This document shows, piece by piece, positions 31,653 to 43,021 of a stretch of DNA of 64,000 bases. Numbering within the stretch: the first letter of the stretch is position 1; every line of letters begins with the position of its first letter. The stretch lies in assembly GCF_018130465.1 (NCBI RefSeq), contig NZ_JAFCKJ010000008.1:186001-250000 (forward strand), read 5' to 3'. The DNA comes from Bradyrhizobium canariense. GTDB lineage: Bacteria; Pseudomonadota; Alphaproteobacteria; Rhizobiales; Xanthobacteraceae. The translations under genes were made by a program, and so were the position numbers. The notes beneath the pieces were generated by a model. It did no database searches. It was not told the DNA's origin and saw nothing but the letters and a program-made list of their open reading frames with translations.

Positions 31653-32614
31653 TGGCGCAGGCGCCAATCCAGTTTGACCGTGCCTCGGGGGCCCTTGAAG
31701 GGGCCAACCTGTGGGAGCGGACGGCTGCCTTGGCGTTGGTGACGGGATCGAAGATCTCCTCGCACTTCTCGCATATGGGCTACATCGCCTGCGCCAATTT
31801 GCTGCGGAAGACGCTGCCCGAGCGCAACATCGCGATCAAGCTCAACCCCGACGCCGTGTTCGAATTTCCTTACGGCGACGGCTATTGGAGCAAGCTGCTC
31901 AACCGGTCCTACAATTACGAGGACGAGCTGGAGCTGTTGTTCGCCGACTCCATCGACGTCGACTATACGCTGCTCGATTGCGGCGCCAATTACGGCTATT
32001 GGTCGGTGCTGGTGTCGAGCAAGCCGTTCGGCGTCCACAAGGCGATCGCGATCGAGCCGTCGGGACAGAACTATCCGAAGCTCGCCAACAACGCCCGCAT
32101 CAACGGCAGCCGCTTCGAGACCATGAAATGCGCGATCGGCGCGGCCCGCGGCACCGCCCGGCTGTCAGGCACCAAGCACGAGGCCTTCAGCATCGCCGGC
32201 GATGCGTCGATGGGCGGCGAGGACGTGCCGGTCATTGCGCTCGATAATCTGGTCGACGACGGCAAGATCGCAGGCAGCGGCAAGTACCTGATCAAGCTCG
32301 ACGTCGAGGGCGTCGAGATCGAGGCGATCAAGGGCGGCGCCCGGCTGCTCCAGGCCGACAGCGTCATCATGTGCGAGGAGCACGGCAGCGACCGCAGCCA
32401 CGCTGTGTCGCGTTACATCCTCGAACACACCCCGCTGAAGCTGATCGTCTACGATCCCAGCACAAGGCGTATGGAAACGGTGACCGAGCTGTCGATCCTC
32501 GACCGCATCAAGGTCTCGACCCACGTCGGCTACAACGTTTTCGGCACCGCAAGCGCATTCTGGCAGGACAGGATCGATGCCCTGAATGCGAAAACCGCGC
32601 GCCGCATGCAGTGA
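31652..32614 (+). CDS. FkbM-family methyltransferase inside the nuo operon
   Basis: A 320-aa protein from ATG 31652, whose start overlaps the nuoD stop. SAM-binding motif I is LLDCGANYGYWSVL around residue 109, the acidic loop is IAIEPSGQNYPKLANNA, and KYLIKLDVEGVEIEAIKGG around 210 is the FkbM hallmark. The early part (residues 1-100) is helical and specific to this subgroup. It is followed 12 bases later by nuoE, so it belongs to the complex I transcript. FkbM members usually O-methylate glycans; a role in modifying a complex I subunit or quinone is only suggested by context. The mitochondrial NDUFAF7 is an unrelated-type methyltransferase that modifies the NuoD homologue. Confidence 0.88.
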   Translation: MAQAPIQFDRASGALEGANLWERTAALALVTGSKISSHFSHMGYIACANLLRKTLPERNIAIKLNPDAVFEFPYGDGYWSKLLNRSYNYEDELELLFADSIDVDYTLLDCGANYGYWSVLVSSKPFGVHKAIAIEPSGQNYPKLANNARINGSRFETMKCAIGAARGTARLSGTKHEAFSIAGDASMGGEDVPVIALDNLVDDGKIAGSGKYLIKLDVEGVEIEAIKGGARLLQADSVIMCEEHGSDRSHAVSRYILEHTPLKLIVYDPSTRRMETVTELSILDRIKVSTHVGYNVFGTASAFWQDRIDALNAKTARRMQ

Positions 32615-32626
32615 GAGATTGAAGAG

Positions 32627-33238
32627 ATGTCCGTTCGCCGATTAGCACCGAAGGAAGTCCAGCCCGCGAGCTTTGCGTTCACGCAGGAGAACCTCGCGTT
32701 CGCCAAGCAGCAGATCGCGAAATATCCCGCCGGACGCCAGGCTTCGGCCGTCATCGCCATCCTCTGGCGGGCGCAGGAGCAGCACGACGGTTGGGTTTCG
32801 GAAGCCGCGATCCGCGTCATCGCCGACATGCTCGAGATGCCCTATATCCGCGTGCTCGAGGTCGCGACCTTCTACACCATGTTCCAGCTGGCCCCGGTCG
32901 GCAAGAAGGCCCACGTCCAGGTCTGCGGCACCACGCCGTGCCGCCTGCGCGGCGCCGAGGATCTGATCCACGTCTGCGAGCACCGCATCCATCACGAGCC
33001 CTTCCATCTCTCCAAGGACGGCAATTTCAGCTGGGAAGAGGTGGAGTGCCTCGGTGCCTGCGTGAACGCGCCGATGGTGCTGATCGGCAAGGACACTTAT
33101 GAGGATCTGACCAAGGAAAGCTTTGGCAAGGTGCTCGACGGTTTTGCCTCGGGCAATCCGCCCAAGCCCGGCCCGCAGAACGGCCGCCAGTTCTCGGCGC
33201 CGACCGGTGGGCCGACCACGCTGAAGGAGAGCACCTGA
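32627..33238 (+). CDS. nuoE: NADH-quinone oxidoreductase subunit E
   Basis: A 203-aa 24-kDa-type subunit with [2Fe-2S] cluster N1a, ligated by Cys100, Cys105, Cys141 and Cys145 ([10 protein letters not shown] and EVECLGAC). It works with NuoF at the NADH-oxidising tip. A C-terminal tail rich in Pro/Gly ([10 protein letters not shown]) is longer than in E. coli, as usual for alphaproteobacteria. Its stop overlaps the next small gene (TGATG). Confidence 0.97.
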   Translation: MSVRRLAPKEVQPASFAFTQENLAFAKQQIAKYPAGRQASAVIAILWRAQEQHDGWVSEAAIRVIADMLEMPYIRVLEVATFYTMFQLAPVGKKAHVQVCGTTPCRLRGAEDLIHVCEHRIHHEPFHLSKDGNFSWEEVECLGACVNAPMVLIGKDTYEDLTKESFGKVLDGFASGNPPKPGPQNGRQFSAPTGGPTTLKEST

Positions 33239-33444
33239 TGCGTGATCTCTCGTCGCCAACAGTTGAGGGGAGCAGTGTTGTGAAGAAGTGGGGCTTCATC
33301 GCAATGCATTCCGCCGTGGCGGCCACATTCATTTTCCTGCTTCAGCGCTTCGCCCTGAACGCGTCGCTGGAATCCAGTCTGCTCTGGGCGCTGACCTTCG
33401 CCGTCTGCGCCGCCGGGCTTGCCTACAAGCAAGCCAACCGTTGA
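33238..33444 (+). CDS. Small membrane protein encoded between nuoE and nuoF
   Basis: A 68-aa protein whose ATG overlaps the nuoE stop. It has two hydrophobic stretches (GFIAMHSAVAATFIFLLQRF and SLLWALTFAVCAAGLAY) separated by a short loop, and ends KQANR, so it is probably a two-helix inner-membrane protein. It is not one of the 14 canonical subunits, and no known family was recognised. Tight placement, 15 bases before nuoF, indicates co-translation with complex I genes. It could be an accessory subunit, assembly factor or just a passenger; the sequence alone cannot decide. Confidence 0.75.
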   Translation: MRDLSSPTVEGSSVVKKWGFIAMHSAVAATFIFLLQRFALNASLESSLLWALTFAVCAAGLAYKQANR

Positions 33445-33459
33445 TCGGAAAGCACTGAC

Positions 33460-34785
<1,326 letters not shown>

Positions 34786-34790
34786 AGACA

Positions 34791-36866
34791 ATGACCAAGC
34801 TCATCATCGACGGCAAAGAGATCGATGTCCCCGCCGAATACACGCTGCTTCAGGCGTGCGAGGCGGCCGGCGCGGAGATTCCGCGCTTCTGCTACCACGA
34901 GCGGCTGTCGATCGCCGGCAATTGCCGGATGTGCCTGGTCGAGGTGAAGGGCGGCCCGAAGCCGGTCGCGAGCTGCGCCTGGGGCGTGCGCGATTGCCGT
35001 CCGGGTCCCAAGGGCGAGCCGCCGGAAATCTCCACCCGTTCGCCGATGGTGAAGAAGGCGCGCGAAGGCGTGATGGAATTCCTTCTCATCAACCATCCGC
35101 TGGACTGCCCGATCTGCGACCAGGGCGGCGAGTGCGACCTCCAGGACCAGGCGATGGGCTACGGTGTCGACACCAGCCGCTTCGCCGAGAACAAGCGCGC
35201 GGTCGAGGACAAATATCTCGGCGCGCTGGTCAAGACCTCGATGAACCGCTGCATCCAGTGCACCCGCTGCGTCCGCTTCTCGGCGGAAGTGGCCGGCGCT
35301 CCCGAGATGGGCGCGACCGGCCGCGGCGAGGACATGGAGATCACGACCTATCTCCAGCACGCGCTGACCTCGGAATTGCAGGGCAATCTCGTCGACATCT
35401 GCCCGGTCGGTGCGCTGACCTCGAAGCCTTATGCCTTCGCCGCGCGCCCGTGGGAGCTCGGCAAGACCCAGTCGATCGACGTGATGGACGGCGTGGGCTC
35501 TGCGATCCGCGTCGACACCCGCGGCCGTGAGGTGATGCGCGTGCTGCCGCGCATCAACGAGGCCGTGAACGAGGAGTGGATCTCCGACAAGACCCGTCAC
35601 GTCGTCGACGGCCTGCGCACCCAGCGCCTCGACCGGCCCTATATCCGCGAAGCCGGCAAGCTGCGCGCGGCGAGCTGGCCCGAGGCCTTCGCTGCGATCG
35701 CCGCGAAAGCGGCCCGCACCGACGGCAAGCGCATCGGCGCGATCGCGGGCGACCTCGCCGGCGTCGAGGAGATGTTCGCGCTGAAGGATTTGCTGGCCAA
35801 ATACGGCTCGGCCAATCTGGCAGTGCAGGGCGGCGACGCCTTCGATCCCGCGCTCGGCCGCGGCTCCTACATCTTCAATCCGACGCTCGTCGGCGTCGAG
35901 CAGGCCGATGCGCTGCTCATCGTCGGCGCCAATCCGCGGAAAGAGGCGGCCGTGTTCAACGCCCGCATCCGCAAGCGCTGGCGCGCCGGCGGCTTCAAGG
36001 TCGGCGTGATCGGCGCCAAGGCCGACCTCACCTACGATTATGACCATCTCGGCGCAGGCACCGAGACGCTCGGTGAGCTCGCGGCCGGCAAGCACTCCTT
36101 CATGGACGTGCTCAAGAACGCCAAGAATCCGATCATCCTGGTCGGTGCGGGCGCCGCCTCGCGCCATGACGGCGCCGCCATTCTCGCCGCCGCCGCCAAG
36201 CTCGCGCTCGACGTCGGCGCGCTCAAGGACGGCTGGAACGGCTTTGGCGTGCTGCATGAGAGCGCTTCGCGCGTCGGTGCGCTCGATATCGGCTTTGTCG
36301 CCGGTCAGGGCGGGCTGAACGCAGCGCAGATGACGACGTTCGGGACGCTCGATCTGCTGTTCCTGCTCGGCGCGGACGAGATCAAGCCGTCGGACGGCAC
36401 CTTCGTCGTCTATATCGGCACCCACGGCGACCGCGGCGCCCATCGCGCCGACGTGATCCTGCCGGCAGCCGCCTATACCGAGAAGTCGGCGATCTACGTC
36501 AACACCGAAGGCCGCGTGCAGATGACCGGACGGGCCGCATTCCCGCCGGGCGAGGCCCGCGAGGATTGGGCGATTGTCCGCGCGCTGTCGGAGGCGCTCG
36601 GCAAGAAGCTTGGCTACGACTCGCTTTCGGCCCTGCGCCAGGCGATCTTCAAGGCTGTGCCGCATCTGATCCGTCTCGACCAGATCGAGGCCGGCTCGGC
36701 CGATCAGATCAAGAAGCTCGCGGGGAAGGGCGGCACGACGGAGAAGGCCCCGTTCAAGCCGCTCGTCGACGACTTCTATTTGACCAACCCAATCGCGCGT
36801 GCGTCCGCCGTGATGGCGGAGTGTTCGCGGCTTGCCTCCGGGCAGATGCTGACCGCAGCGGAGTGA
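34791..36866 (+). CDS. nuoG: NADH-quinone oxidoreductase subunit G
   Basis: A 691-aa 75-kDa subunit, the main electron wire of the peripheral arm. The N-terminal ferredoxin-like domain binds N1b ([15 protein letters not shown] region), [18 protein letters not shown] supplies N5 (with its His) and part of N4, and [10 protein letters not shown] plus a later CPVGAL complete the second [4Fe-4S] site. The rest is a molybdopterin-oxidoreductase-like fold without cofactor, as usual in complex I. The length fits alphaproteobacterial proteins, shorter than the E. coli 908 aa. Confidence 0.97.
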   Translation: MTKLIIDGKEIDVPAEYTLLQACEAAGAEIPRFCYHERLSIAGNCRMCLVEVKGGPKPVASCAWGVRDCRPGPKGEPPEISTRSPMVKKAREGVMEFLLINHPLDCPICDQGGECDLQDQAMGYGVDTSRFAENKRAVEDKYLGALVKTSMNRCIQCTRCVRFSAEVAGAPEMGATGRGEDMEITTYLQHALTSELQGNLVDICPVGALTSKPYAFAARPWELGKTQSIDVMDGVGSAIRVDTRGREVMRVLPRINEAVNEEWISDKTRHVVDGLRTQRLDRPYIREAGKLRAASWPEAFAAIAAKAARTDGKRIGAIAGDLAGVEEMFALKDLLAKYGSANLAVQGGDAFDPALGRGSYIFNPTLVGVEQADALLIVGANPRKEAAVFNARIRKRWRAGGFKVGVIGAKADLTYDYDHLGAGTETLGELAAGKHSFMDVLKNAKNPIILVGAGAASRHDGAAILAAAAKLALDVGALKDGWNGFGVLHESASRVGALDIGFVAGQGGLNAAQMTTFGTLDLLFLLGADEIKPSDGTFVVYIGTHGDRGAHRADVILPAAAYTEKSAIYVNTEGRVQMTGRAAFPPGEAREDWAIVRALSEALGKKLGYDSLSALRQAIFKAVPHLIRLDQIEAGSADQIKKLAGKGGTTEKAPFKPLVDDFYLTNPIARASAVMAECSRLASGQMLTAAE

Positions 36867-36870
36867 GCTG

Positions 36871-37938
36871 ATGGAATTCTTCGAAAGCGCATTCTGGACC
36901 GGGTTCCTCTGGCCGCTGATCATCATGATCGCGGAGAGCGTCCTGGTGCTGGTCGTCCTGCTCGTGGCGATCGCCTACATCCTGCTCGCCGACCGCAAGA
37001 TCTGGGCGGCGGTGCAGATCCGCCGCGGCCCGAACGTGGTCGGGCCGTGGGGCCTGCTGCAATCCTTCGCCGACCTCCTGAAGTTCGTGCTGAAGGAGCC
37101 GATCATCCCGTCCGGCGCCAACAAGGGCGTGTTTCTCCTTGCTCCCTTGGTCTCATGCGTGCTCGCGCTCGCGGCCTGGGCGGTGATCCCGACCAATCTC
37201 GGCTGGGTGATCTCCGACATCAATGTCGGCGTTCTCTTCATCTTCGCGATTTCGTCGCTGTCGATCTACGGCATCATCATGGCCGGCTGGTCGTCGAACT
37301 CGAAATATCCGTTCCTGGCGGCGCTGCGCTCGGCGGCGCAGATGGTGTCCTACGAAGTCTCGATCGGCTTCGTCATCATCACGGTGCTGCTCTGCGCCGG
37401 CACGCTGAACCTCTCGGCCGTGGTCGAGGCGCAGCATGTCCGCGGCCTGGCCAGCTTGATCGGGTTGCCGCAGCTCACCATCCTGAACTGGTACGTCTGG
37501 CCGCTGTTCCCGATGTTCGTGATCTTCTACGTCTCGGCGCTGGCGGAAACCAACCGCCCGCCGTTCGACCTCGTCGAAGCGGAATCCGAGCTCGTCGCCG
37601 GCTTCATGGTCGAGTACGGCTCGACGCCGTATCTTCTGTTCATGCTCGGCGAGTATGTCGCGATTGCCACGATGTGCGCGATGGCGACGATCCTGTTCCT
37701 CGGAGGCTGGCTGCCGCCGGTGGACCTGCCGCCCTTCAACTGGGTGCCGGGGATCATCTGGTTCTCGCTGAAACTGTTCTTCATGTTCTTCCTGTTCGCG
37801 ATGGCCAAGGCGATCGTGCCGCGCTACCGCTACGATCAACTGATGCGCCTCGGCTGGAAGGTTTTCCTGCCGCTGTCGCTGGCGATGGTGATCGTGGTGG
37901 CCGGCGTACTGCACTTCGCCGACATCGCGCCGAAGTGA
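36871..37938 (+). CDS. nuoH: NADH-quinone oxidoreductase subunit H
   Basis: A 355-aa membrane subunit (ND1 type) with eight or nine helices that forms the quinone entry tunnel and the first proton path. Conserved [15 protein letters not shown] (about residue 50), the [19 protein letters not shown] loop (the E-channel acidic cluster) and [14 protein letters not shown] are present. It begins four bases after nuoG. Confidence 0.98.
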   Translation: MEFFESAFWTGFLWPLIIMIAESVLVLVVLLVAIAYILLADRKIWAAVQIRRGPNVVGPWGLLQSFADLLKFVLKEPIIPSGANKGVFLLAPLVSCVLALAAWAVIPTNLGWVISDINVGVLFIFAISSLSIYGIIMAGWSSNSKYPFLAALRSAAQMVSYEVSIGFVIITVLLCAGTLNLSAVVEAQHVRGLASLIGLPQLTILNWYVWPLFPMFVIFYVSALAETNRPPFDLVEAESELVAGFMVEYGSTPYLLFMLGEYVAIATMCAMATILFLGGWLPPVDLPPFNWVPGIIWFSLKLFFMFFLFAMAKAIVPRYRYDQLMRLGWKVFLPLSLAMVIVVAGVLHFADIAPK

Positions 37939-37946
37939 GGGCCGTC

Positions 37947-38441
37947 ATGGGTATCAACATCAACGCCACTGCACGCTCGCTTCTGCTGTCGGAATTCGTC
38001 TCGGCGTTCTTCCTCGCCATGCGCTATTTCTTCCAGCCGAAGCCGACGCTGAACTATCCCTTCGAGAAGGGCCCGATCTCGCCGCGCTTCCGCGGCGAGC
38101 ATGCGCTGCGCCGCTATCCGAACGGCGAGGAACGCTGCATCGCCTGCAAGCTGTGCGAAGCGGTCTGCCCGGCGCAGGCCATCACCATCGAAGCCGGCCC
38201 GCGCCGCAACGACGGCACCCGCCGCACCGTGCGCTACGACATCGACATGGTGAAGTGCATCTATTGCGGCCTCTGCCAGGAAGCCTGTCCGGTCGACGCC
38301 ATCGTCGAAGGACCGAATTTCGAGTTCGCGACCGAGACCCGCGAGGAACTGTTCTATGACAAGGCCAAGCTGCTCGCCAACGGCGACCGCTGGGAACGCG
38401 AGATCGCGAAAGCGATCGAACTCGACGCGCCGTACCGGTGA
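37947..38441 (+). CDS. nuoI: NADH-quinone oxidoreductase subunit I
   Basis: A 164-aa ferredoxin-like subunit (TYKY) carrying [4Fe-4S] clusters N6a and N6b. Ligands are Cys64, Cys67, Cys70, Cys74 ([12 protein letters not shown]) and Cys104, Cys107, Cys110, Cys114 ([12 protein letters not shown]). An N-terminal amphipathic helix anchors it at the membrane arm. ATG 37947 was preferred over the long upstream frame, which overlaps nuoH out of frame. Confidence 0.97.
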   Translation: MGININATARSLLLSEFVSAFFLAMRYFFQPKPTLNYPFEKGPISPRFRGEHALRRYPNGEERCIACKLCEAVCPAQAITIEAGPRRNDGTRRTVRYDIDMVKCIYCGLCQEACPVDAIVEGPNFEFATETREELFYDKAKLLANGDRWEREIAKAIELDAPYR

Positions 38442-38450
38442 GATGAGAGC

Positions 38451-39089
38451 ATGATCCTTCCCGCGCTGTTCTTCTATCTGTTCGCCGGCGTCTGTGTCGC
38501 CTCGGCGGTGATGGTGATTGTCTCGCGCAATCCCGTGCACTCCGTGCTGTACCTGATCCTGGCCTTCGTCAACGCCTCCGGTCTGTTCGTGCTGATGGGC
38601 GCCGAATTCCTGGCGATGATCCTGATCGTCGTCTATGTCGGCGCCGTCGCGGTGCTGTTCCTGTTCGTGATCATGATGCTCGACGTCGACTTCCTCGAAC
38701 TGCGCGAGGGCTTCATCGAGTACCTGCCGGTCGGCCTCGTGATCGGCGGCATCTTCCTGTTCGAGCTGCTGCTCACCGTCGGCTTCTGGGTCATCAACCC
38801 CGGCGTCGCCAAGACGATCACTGCGGCGATCCCGACCAACGTCTCCAATACCGAGGCGCTGGGCCTGGTGCTCTATACGAAGTACATCCACTACTTCCAG
38901 CTCTCGGGCATGGTGCTCCTGGTCGCGATGATCGGCGCCATCGTGCTGACGCTGCGGCACAAGGCGAGCGTGAAGCGGCAGGACATCAACGTTCAGAACG
39001 CGCGCACGCCTGATATGGCGATGGCGATGCGCAAGGTGGCGCCGGGGCAGGGGCTCCAGGACTCTGACGCGGCGGAGTGGGTGAAATGA
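38451..39089 (+). CDS. nuoJ: NADH-quinone oxidoreductase subunit J
   Basis: A 212-aa membrane subunit (ND6 type) with five helices. The TM3 segment [28 protein letters not shown] carries the pi-bulge region with the conserved Glu and Tyr. The C-terminal part after residue 170 is a charged cytoplasmic tail typical for alphaproteobacteria. Its stop overlaps the nuoK ATG by four bases. Confidence 0.97.
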   Translation: MILPALFFYLFAGVCVASAVMVIVSRNPVHSVLYLILAFVNASGLFVLMGAEFLAMILIVVYVGAVAVLFLFVIMMLDVDFLELREGFIEYLPVGLVIGGIFLFELLLTVGFWVINPGVAKTITAAIPTNVSNTEALGLVLYTKYIHYFQLSGMVLLVAMIGAIVLTLRHKASVKRQDINVQNARTPDMAMAMRKVAPGQGLQDSDAAEWVK

Positions 39090-39394
39090 CGATCGGGCTC
39101 GGACACTATCTTGCGGTCGGCGCGATCCTGTTCACGCTCGGGATCCTCGGCATCTTCCTGAATCGCAAGAACATCATCGTCATCCTGATGTCGATCGAGC
39201 TGATCCTGCTCTCGGTCAACATCAACCTCGTGGCGTTCTCGACCTTCCTCGGCGACATCGTCGGGCAGGTCTTCGCGCTTCTGGTGCTCACCGTCGCGGC
39301 CGCTGAAGCCGCGATCGGTCTCGCCATCCTGGTGGTCTATTTCCGCAACCGCGGCTCGATCGCGGTTGAGGACGTCAATCTGATGAAGGGCTGA
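39086..39394 (+). CDS. nuoK: NADH-quinone oxidoreductase subunit K
   Basis: A 102-aa membrane subunit (ND4L type) with three helices. The conserved membrane glutamates lie in [19 protein letters not shown] and in [16 protein letters not shown], both essential for proton translocation. ATG 39086 overlaps the nuoJ stop, and an alternative start nine bases upstream is unnecessary. nuoL follows after eight bases. Confidence 0.97.
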   Translation: MTIGLGHYLAVGAILFTLGILGIFLNRKNIIVILMSIELILLSVNINLVAFSTFLGDIVGQVFALLVLTVAAAEAAIGLAILVVYFRNRGSIAVEDVNLMKG

Positions 39395-39402
39395 GCTCAG
39401 TC

Positions 39403-41490
39403 ATGGTCCAGGCAATCGTCTTTCTGCCTCTGCTGGGCGCCATTCTGGCCGGCCTGATCGCGCTGTTCGGCGCGCATGCCCGCAACCCCTCGGGCGACAC
39501 GGTCGAGCATCACGATGATCACGGTCATGGCGACGCCCATGCGGCGGCCGCCCATGACGACCATGGCCATGACGACCATGGCCACGACGATCACGCGCAC
39601 GACGACCACGGCCCGGTCGAGCCTGCGGCTGCGGGTTCGCGCGGCGCGGAGCTGATCACCACGGCGTTCTTGTTCGTGTCGGCGGCGCTGTCCTGGATGA
39701 CGCTGGTCGACGTCGGCTTCATGCACCACGACATGCGGATTCCGCTGTTGCCGTGGATCCTCTCCGGCGATCTCCAGGTCTACTGGACGCTGCGGGTCGA
39801 CACGCTCACCGCCGTGATGCTGGTGGTGGTGACCACCGTGTCCTCGCTCGTGCACCTCTATTCCATCGGCTACATGGACGAAGACCCGAACCGGCCGCGC
39901 TTCTTCGGCTATCTCTCGCTGTTCACCTTCGCCATGCTGATGCTGGTGACCGCGGACAACCTGGTGCAGCTGTTCTTCGGCTGGGAAGGCGTCGGTCTGG
40001 CGAGCTACCTCTTGATCGGCTTCTGGTACCAGAAGCCGTCGGCGAACGCCGCCGCGATCAAGGCCTTCGTGGTCAACCGGGTCGGCGATTTCGGCTTCGC
40101 GCTCGGCATTTTCGCGATCTTCGTGCTGGCCGGCTCGACCGATTTTGAGACCATCTTCCACGCTGCGCCCGGCCTGACCGGCAAGACCATCGACTTTCTC
40201 GGCTGGCATGCCGACGCGCTGACCTTGACCTGCTTGTTGCTGTTCATGGGCGCCATGGGCAAATCGGCGCAGTTCCTGCTGCACACCTGGTTGCCGGACG
40301 CGATGGAAGGCCCGACCCCGGTGTCGGCGCTGATCCACGCCGCGACCATGGTCACCGCCGGCGTCTTCATGGTGGCGCGCCTGTCGCCGCTGTTCGAGCT
40401 CGCGCCGAACGCGCAGGCCGTCGTGATGTTCTTCGGCGCCACCACGGCGTTCTTCGCGGCGACCATCGGCCTCGTCCAGAACGACATCAAGCGCATCGTC
40501 GCCTACTCGACCTGTTCGCAGCTCGGCTACATGTTCGTGGCGATGGGAGCAGGGGCCTATTCGGTCGGCATGTTCCACCTGTTCACGCACGCCTTCTTCA
40601 AGGCGCTGTTGTTCTTGGGCTCCGGCTCGGTGATCTACGCGATGCACCACGAGCAGGACATCCGCAACATGGGCGGCCTCTGGCGCAAGATCCCCTACAC
40701 CTACGCGGTGATGGTGGTCGGCACGCTCGCGCTCACCGGCTTCCCGCTGACCGCCGGCTACTTCTCCAAGGACGCCATCATCGAAGCGGCCTACGCCTCG
40801 CACAATCCGTTCGCGATCTACGGCTTCCTGATGACGGTGGTCGCCGCCGGCCTGACCTCGTTCTATTCCTGGCGCCTGATCTTCAAGACCTTCCACGGCG
40901 AGCCGCATGACGATCACCACTACGAGGCCGCGCATGAGGCTCCGATCTGGATGCTGATCCCGATCGGTGTGCTCGCGGTCGGCTCCATCTTGGCCGGCTT
41001 CCCGTTCAAGGAGCTGTTCGCCGGTCACGGCATCGAGGAGTTCTTCCGCGAGTCCGTGAAGATGAACCCGCACATCATCGAGGAGATGCACCATATCCCC
41101 GAGACCATCGCCTTGCTGCCGACGGTGATGATGGTGCTGGGCTTCCTGGTGTCGTACCTGTTCTACATCCGCCGGCCCTATCTGCCGGTCGAGCTCGCGA
41201 ACACGCAGCCCATGCTGTACAAGTTCCTGCTCAACAAATGGTACTTCGACGAGCTCTACGAGATCATCTTCGTCCGTCCGGCGAAGTGGATCGGCTATCA
41301 GCTCTGGAAGAAGGGCGACGGCTTCATCATCGACGGCCTCGGCCCCGACGGCATCTCGGCCCGCGTGCTGGATGTCACCCGCAACGTCGTGAAGATCCAG
41401 ACCGGCTATCTCTACCACTACGCGTTCGCCATGCTGATCGGTGCCGCCGGCCTGATCACCTGGTTCATGTTCGGCTTTGGAGGCCAGTAA
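39403..41490 (+). CDS. nuoL: NADH-quinone oxidoreductase subunit L with His/Asp-rich insertion
   Basis: A 695-aa antiporter-like subunit (ND5 type) at the distal end of the membrane arm, with the long lateral helix at its C-terminus. The antiporter core includes [19 protein letters not shown] and the TM7/TM8 Lys/His region [24 protein letters not shown]. Between TM1 and TM2, residues 36-70 form a run of histidine and aspartate built from repeated HDDHGH-like units, absent from E. coli NuoL and likely on the periplasmic side. The insertion is in frame and the rest is normal. nuoM starts at the next base after the stop. Confidence 0.97.
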   Translation: MVQAIVFLPLLGAILAGLIALFGAHARNPSGDTVEHHDDHGHGDAHAAAAHDDHGHDDHGHDDHAHDDHGPVEPAAAGSRGAELITTAFLFVSAALSWMTLVDVGFMHHDMRIPLLPWILSGDLQVYWTLRVDTLTAVMLVVVTTVSSLVHLYSIGYMDEDPNRPRFFGYLSLFTFAMLMLVTADNLVQLFFGWEGVGLASYLLIGFWYQKPSANAAAIKAFVVNRVGDFGFALGIFAIFVLAGSTDFETIFHAAPGLTGKTIDFLGWHADALTLTCLLLFMGAMGKSAQFLLHTWLPDAMEGPTPVSALIHAATMVTAGVFMVARLSPLFELAPNAQAVVMFFGATTAFFAATIGLVQNDIKRIVAYSTCSQLGYMFVAMGAGAYSVGMFHLFTHAFFKALLFLGSGSVIYAMHHEQDIRNMGGLWRKIPYTYAVMVVGTLALTGFPLTAGYFSKDAIIEAAYASHNPFAIYGFLMTVVAAGLTSFYSWRLIFKTFHGEPHDDHHYEAAHEAPIWMLIPIGVLAVGSILAGFPFKELFAGHGIEEFFRESVKMNPHIIEEMHHIPETIALLPTVMMVLGFLVSYLFYIRRPYLPVELANTQPMLYKFLLNKWYFDELYEIIFVRPAKWIGYQLWKKGDGFIIDGLGPDGISARVLDVTRNVVKIQTGYLYHYAFAMLIGAAGLITWFMFGFGGQ

Positions 41491-42999
41491 ATGACGACCT
41501 GGCCAATTCTATCCGTCACGACGTTCCTGCCGCTGGTCGGCGCGCTGATCGTCTATCTCAGCCGCGGCGATGACGAGGCGGCCCGGCGTAACTCGCGCTG
41601 GATCGCGCTGTGGACCACGCTGATCACCTTCGCGGTGTCGGTGATCCTGGTGATGCGGTTCGATGCGTCGAACGCCGACTTCCAGTTCGTCGAGAAGGCG
41701 AACTGGCTCGCCACCGGCATCACCTACCACATGGGCGTGGACGGTATTTCGCTTCCGCTGGTGATCCTGACCACCGCCATCATGCCGTTCTGCATCATCG
41801 CGAGCTGGAAATCGATCACCAACCGCGTCCGTGAATACATGATGGCGTTCCTGATCCTGGAAACGCTGATGATCGGCACCTTCTCGGCGCTCGATCTCGT
41901 GCTGTTCTACCTGTTCTTCGAAGGCGGCCTGATCCCGATGTTCCTGATCATCGGCGTCTGGGGCGGTCCGCGCCGGGTCTACGCGTCCTTCAAGTTCTTC
42001 CTCTACACGCTGCTCGGCTCGGTCCTGATGCTGCTCGCCATCATGGCGCTGTACTGGAACGGCGGCACCACCGACATCCCGACCCTGATGCACACCGCCG
42101 TGCCGCGCTCGTTGCAGACCTGGGCCTGGCTTGCCTTCTTCGCCTCGTTCGCGGTGAAGATGCCGATGTGGCCCGTGCACACCTGGCTCCCCGACGCACA
42201 CGTCGAGGCGCCGACGGCAGGCTCCGTGGTTCTCGCCGCGATCCTCCTGAAGATGGGCGGCTACGGCTTCCTGCGCTTCTCGCTGCCGATGTTCCCGCTG
42301 GCCTCGCACGACTTCGCGCCGCTGATCTTCACGCTTTCGGCCATCGCTATCATCTACACCTCGCTGGTGGCCCTGATGCAGGAGGACATGAAGAAGCTGA
42401 TTGCGTACTCCTCGGTGGCGCATATGGGCTTCGTCACCATGGGCATCTTCGCCGGCACCATGCAGGGCGTCGCCGGCGGCGTGTTCCAGATGATCTCGCA
42501 TGGCATCGTCTCCGGCGCGCTGTTCCTCTGCGTCGGCATCGTCTACGACCGCATGCACACCCGCGACATCGCGGCCTATGGCGGCCTCGTCAACCGGATG
42601 CCGCTCTACGCGCTGACCTTCATGGTCTTCACCATGGCCAATGTCGGTCTGCCCGGCACCTCCGGCTTCGTCGGCGAGTTCATGACGCTGCTCGGCACCT
42701 TCAAGGTCTCGATCCCGACCGCCTTCTTCGCCACCTTCGGCGTGATCCTGTCGGCCTGCTATGCGCTCTGGCTCTACCGCAAGGTCGTATTCGGAGCGCT
42801 GGTCAAGCCGTCGCTGGCGAGCATGAAGGATCTCACCTTCCGGGAGTGCCTGACGCTATTCCCGCTGATCGCGCTGACGATCCTGTTCGGCATCTATCCG
42901 AAGCCGGTGCTCGACATGTCGGCCGCCTCGGTCCAGCAACTCGTCAACAATTACAACACCGCTGTGACGGCCGTGAAGGCCGCCGCACTGCTCCAGTGA
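41491..42999 (+). CDS. nuoM: NADH-quinone oxidoreductase subunit M
   Basis: A 502-aa antiporter-like subunit (ND4 type) with 14 helices. The conserved Glu of TM5 lies in [21 protein letters not shown], and the TM7 Lys region in [42 protein letters not shown] and the [11 protein letters not shown] segment complete the signature. It directly abuts nuoL. Confidence 0.98.
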   Translation: MTTWPILSVTTFLPLVGALIVYLSRGDDEAARRNSRWIALWTTLITFAVSVILVMRFDASNADFQFVEKANWLATGITYHMGVDGISLPLVILTTAIMPFCIIASWKSITNRVREYMMAFLILETLMIGTFSALDLVLFYLFFEGGLIPMFLIIGVWGGPRRVYASFKFFLYTLLGSVLMLLAIMALYWNGGTTDIPTLMHTAVPRSLQTWAWLAFFASFAVKMPMWPVHTWLPDAHVEAPTAGSVVLAAILLKMGGYGFLRFSLPMFPLASHDFAPLIFTLSAIAIIYTSLVALMQEDMKKLIAYSSVAHMGFVTMGIFAGTMQGVAGGVFQMISHGIVSGALFLCVGIVYDRMHTRDIAAYGGLVNRMPLYALTFMVFTMANVGLPGTSGFVGEFMTLLGTFKVSIPTAFFATFGVILSACYALWLYRKVVFGALVKPSLASMKDLTFRECLTLFPLIALTILFGIYPKPVLDMSAASVQQLVNNYNTAVTAVKAAALLQ

Positions 43000-43021
43000 G
43001 CGGGCAGGTCAGGATATCGCC

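Noticed and set aside
39397-41418. A 673-codon minus-strand open frame opposite nuoL
   Set aside because: It is a shadow of nuoL; the His-rich character comes from complementing the coding frame, and no start region or family is seen.
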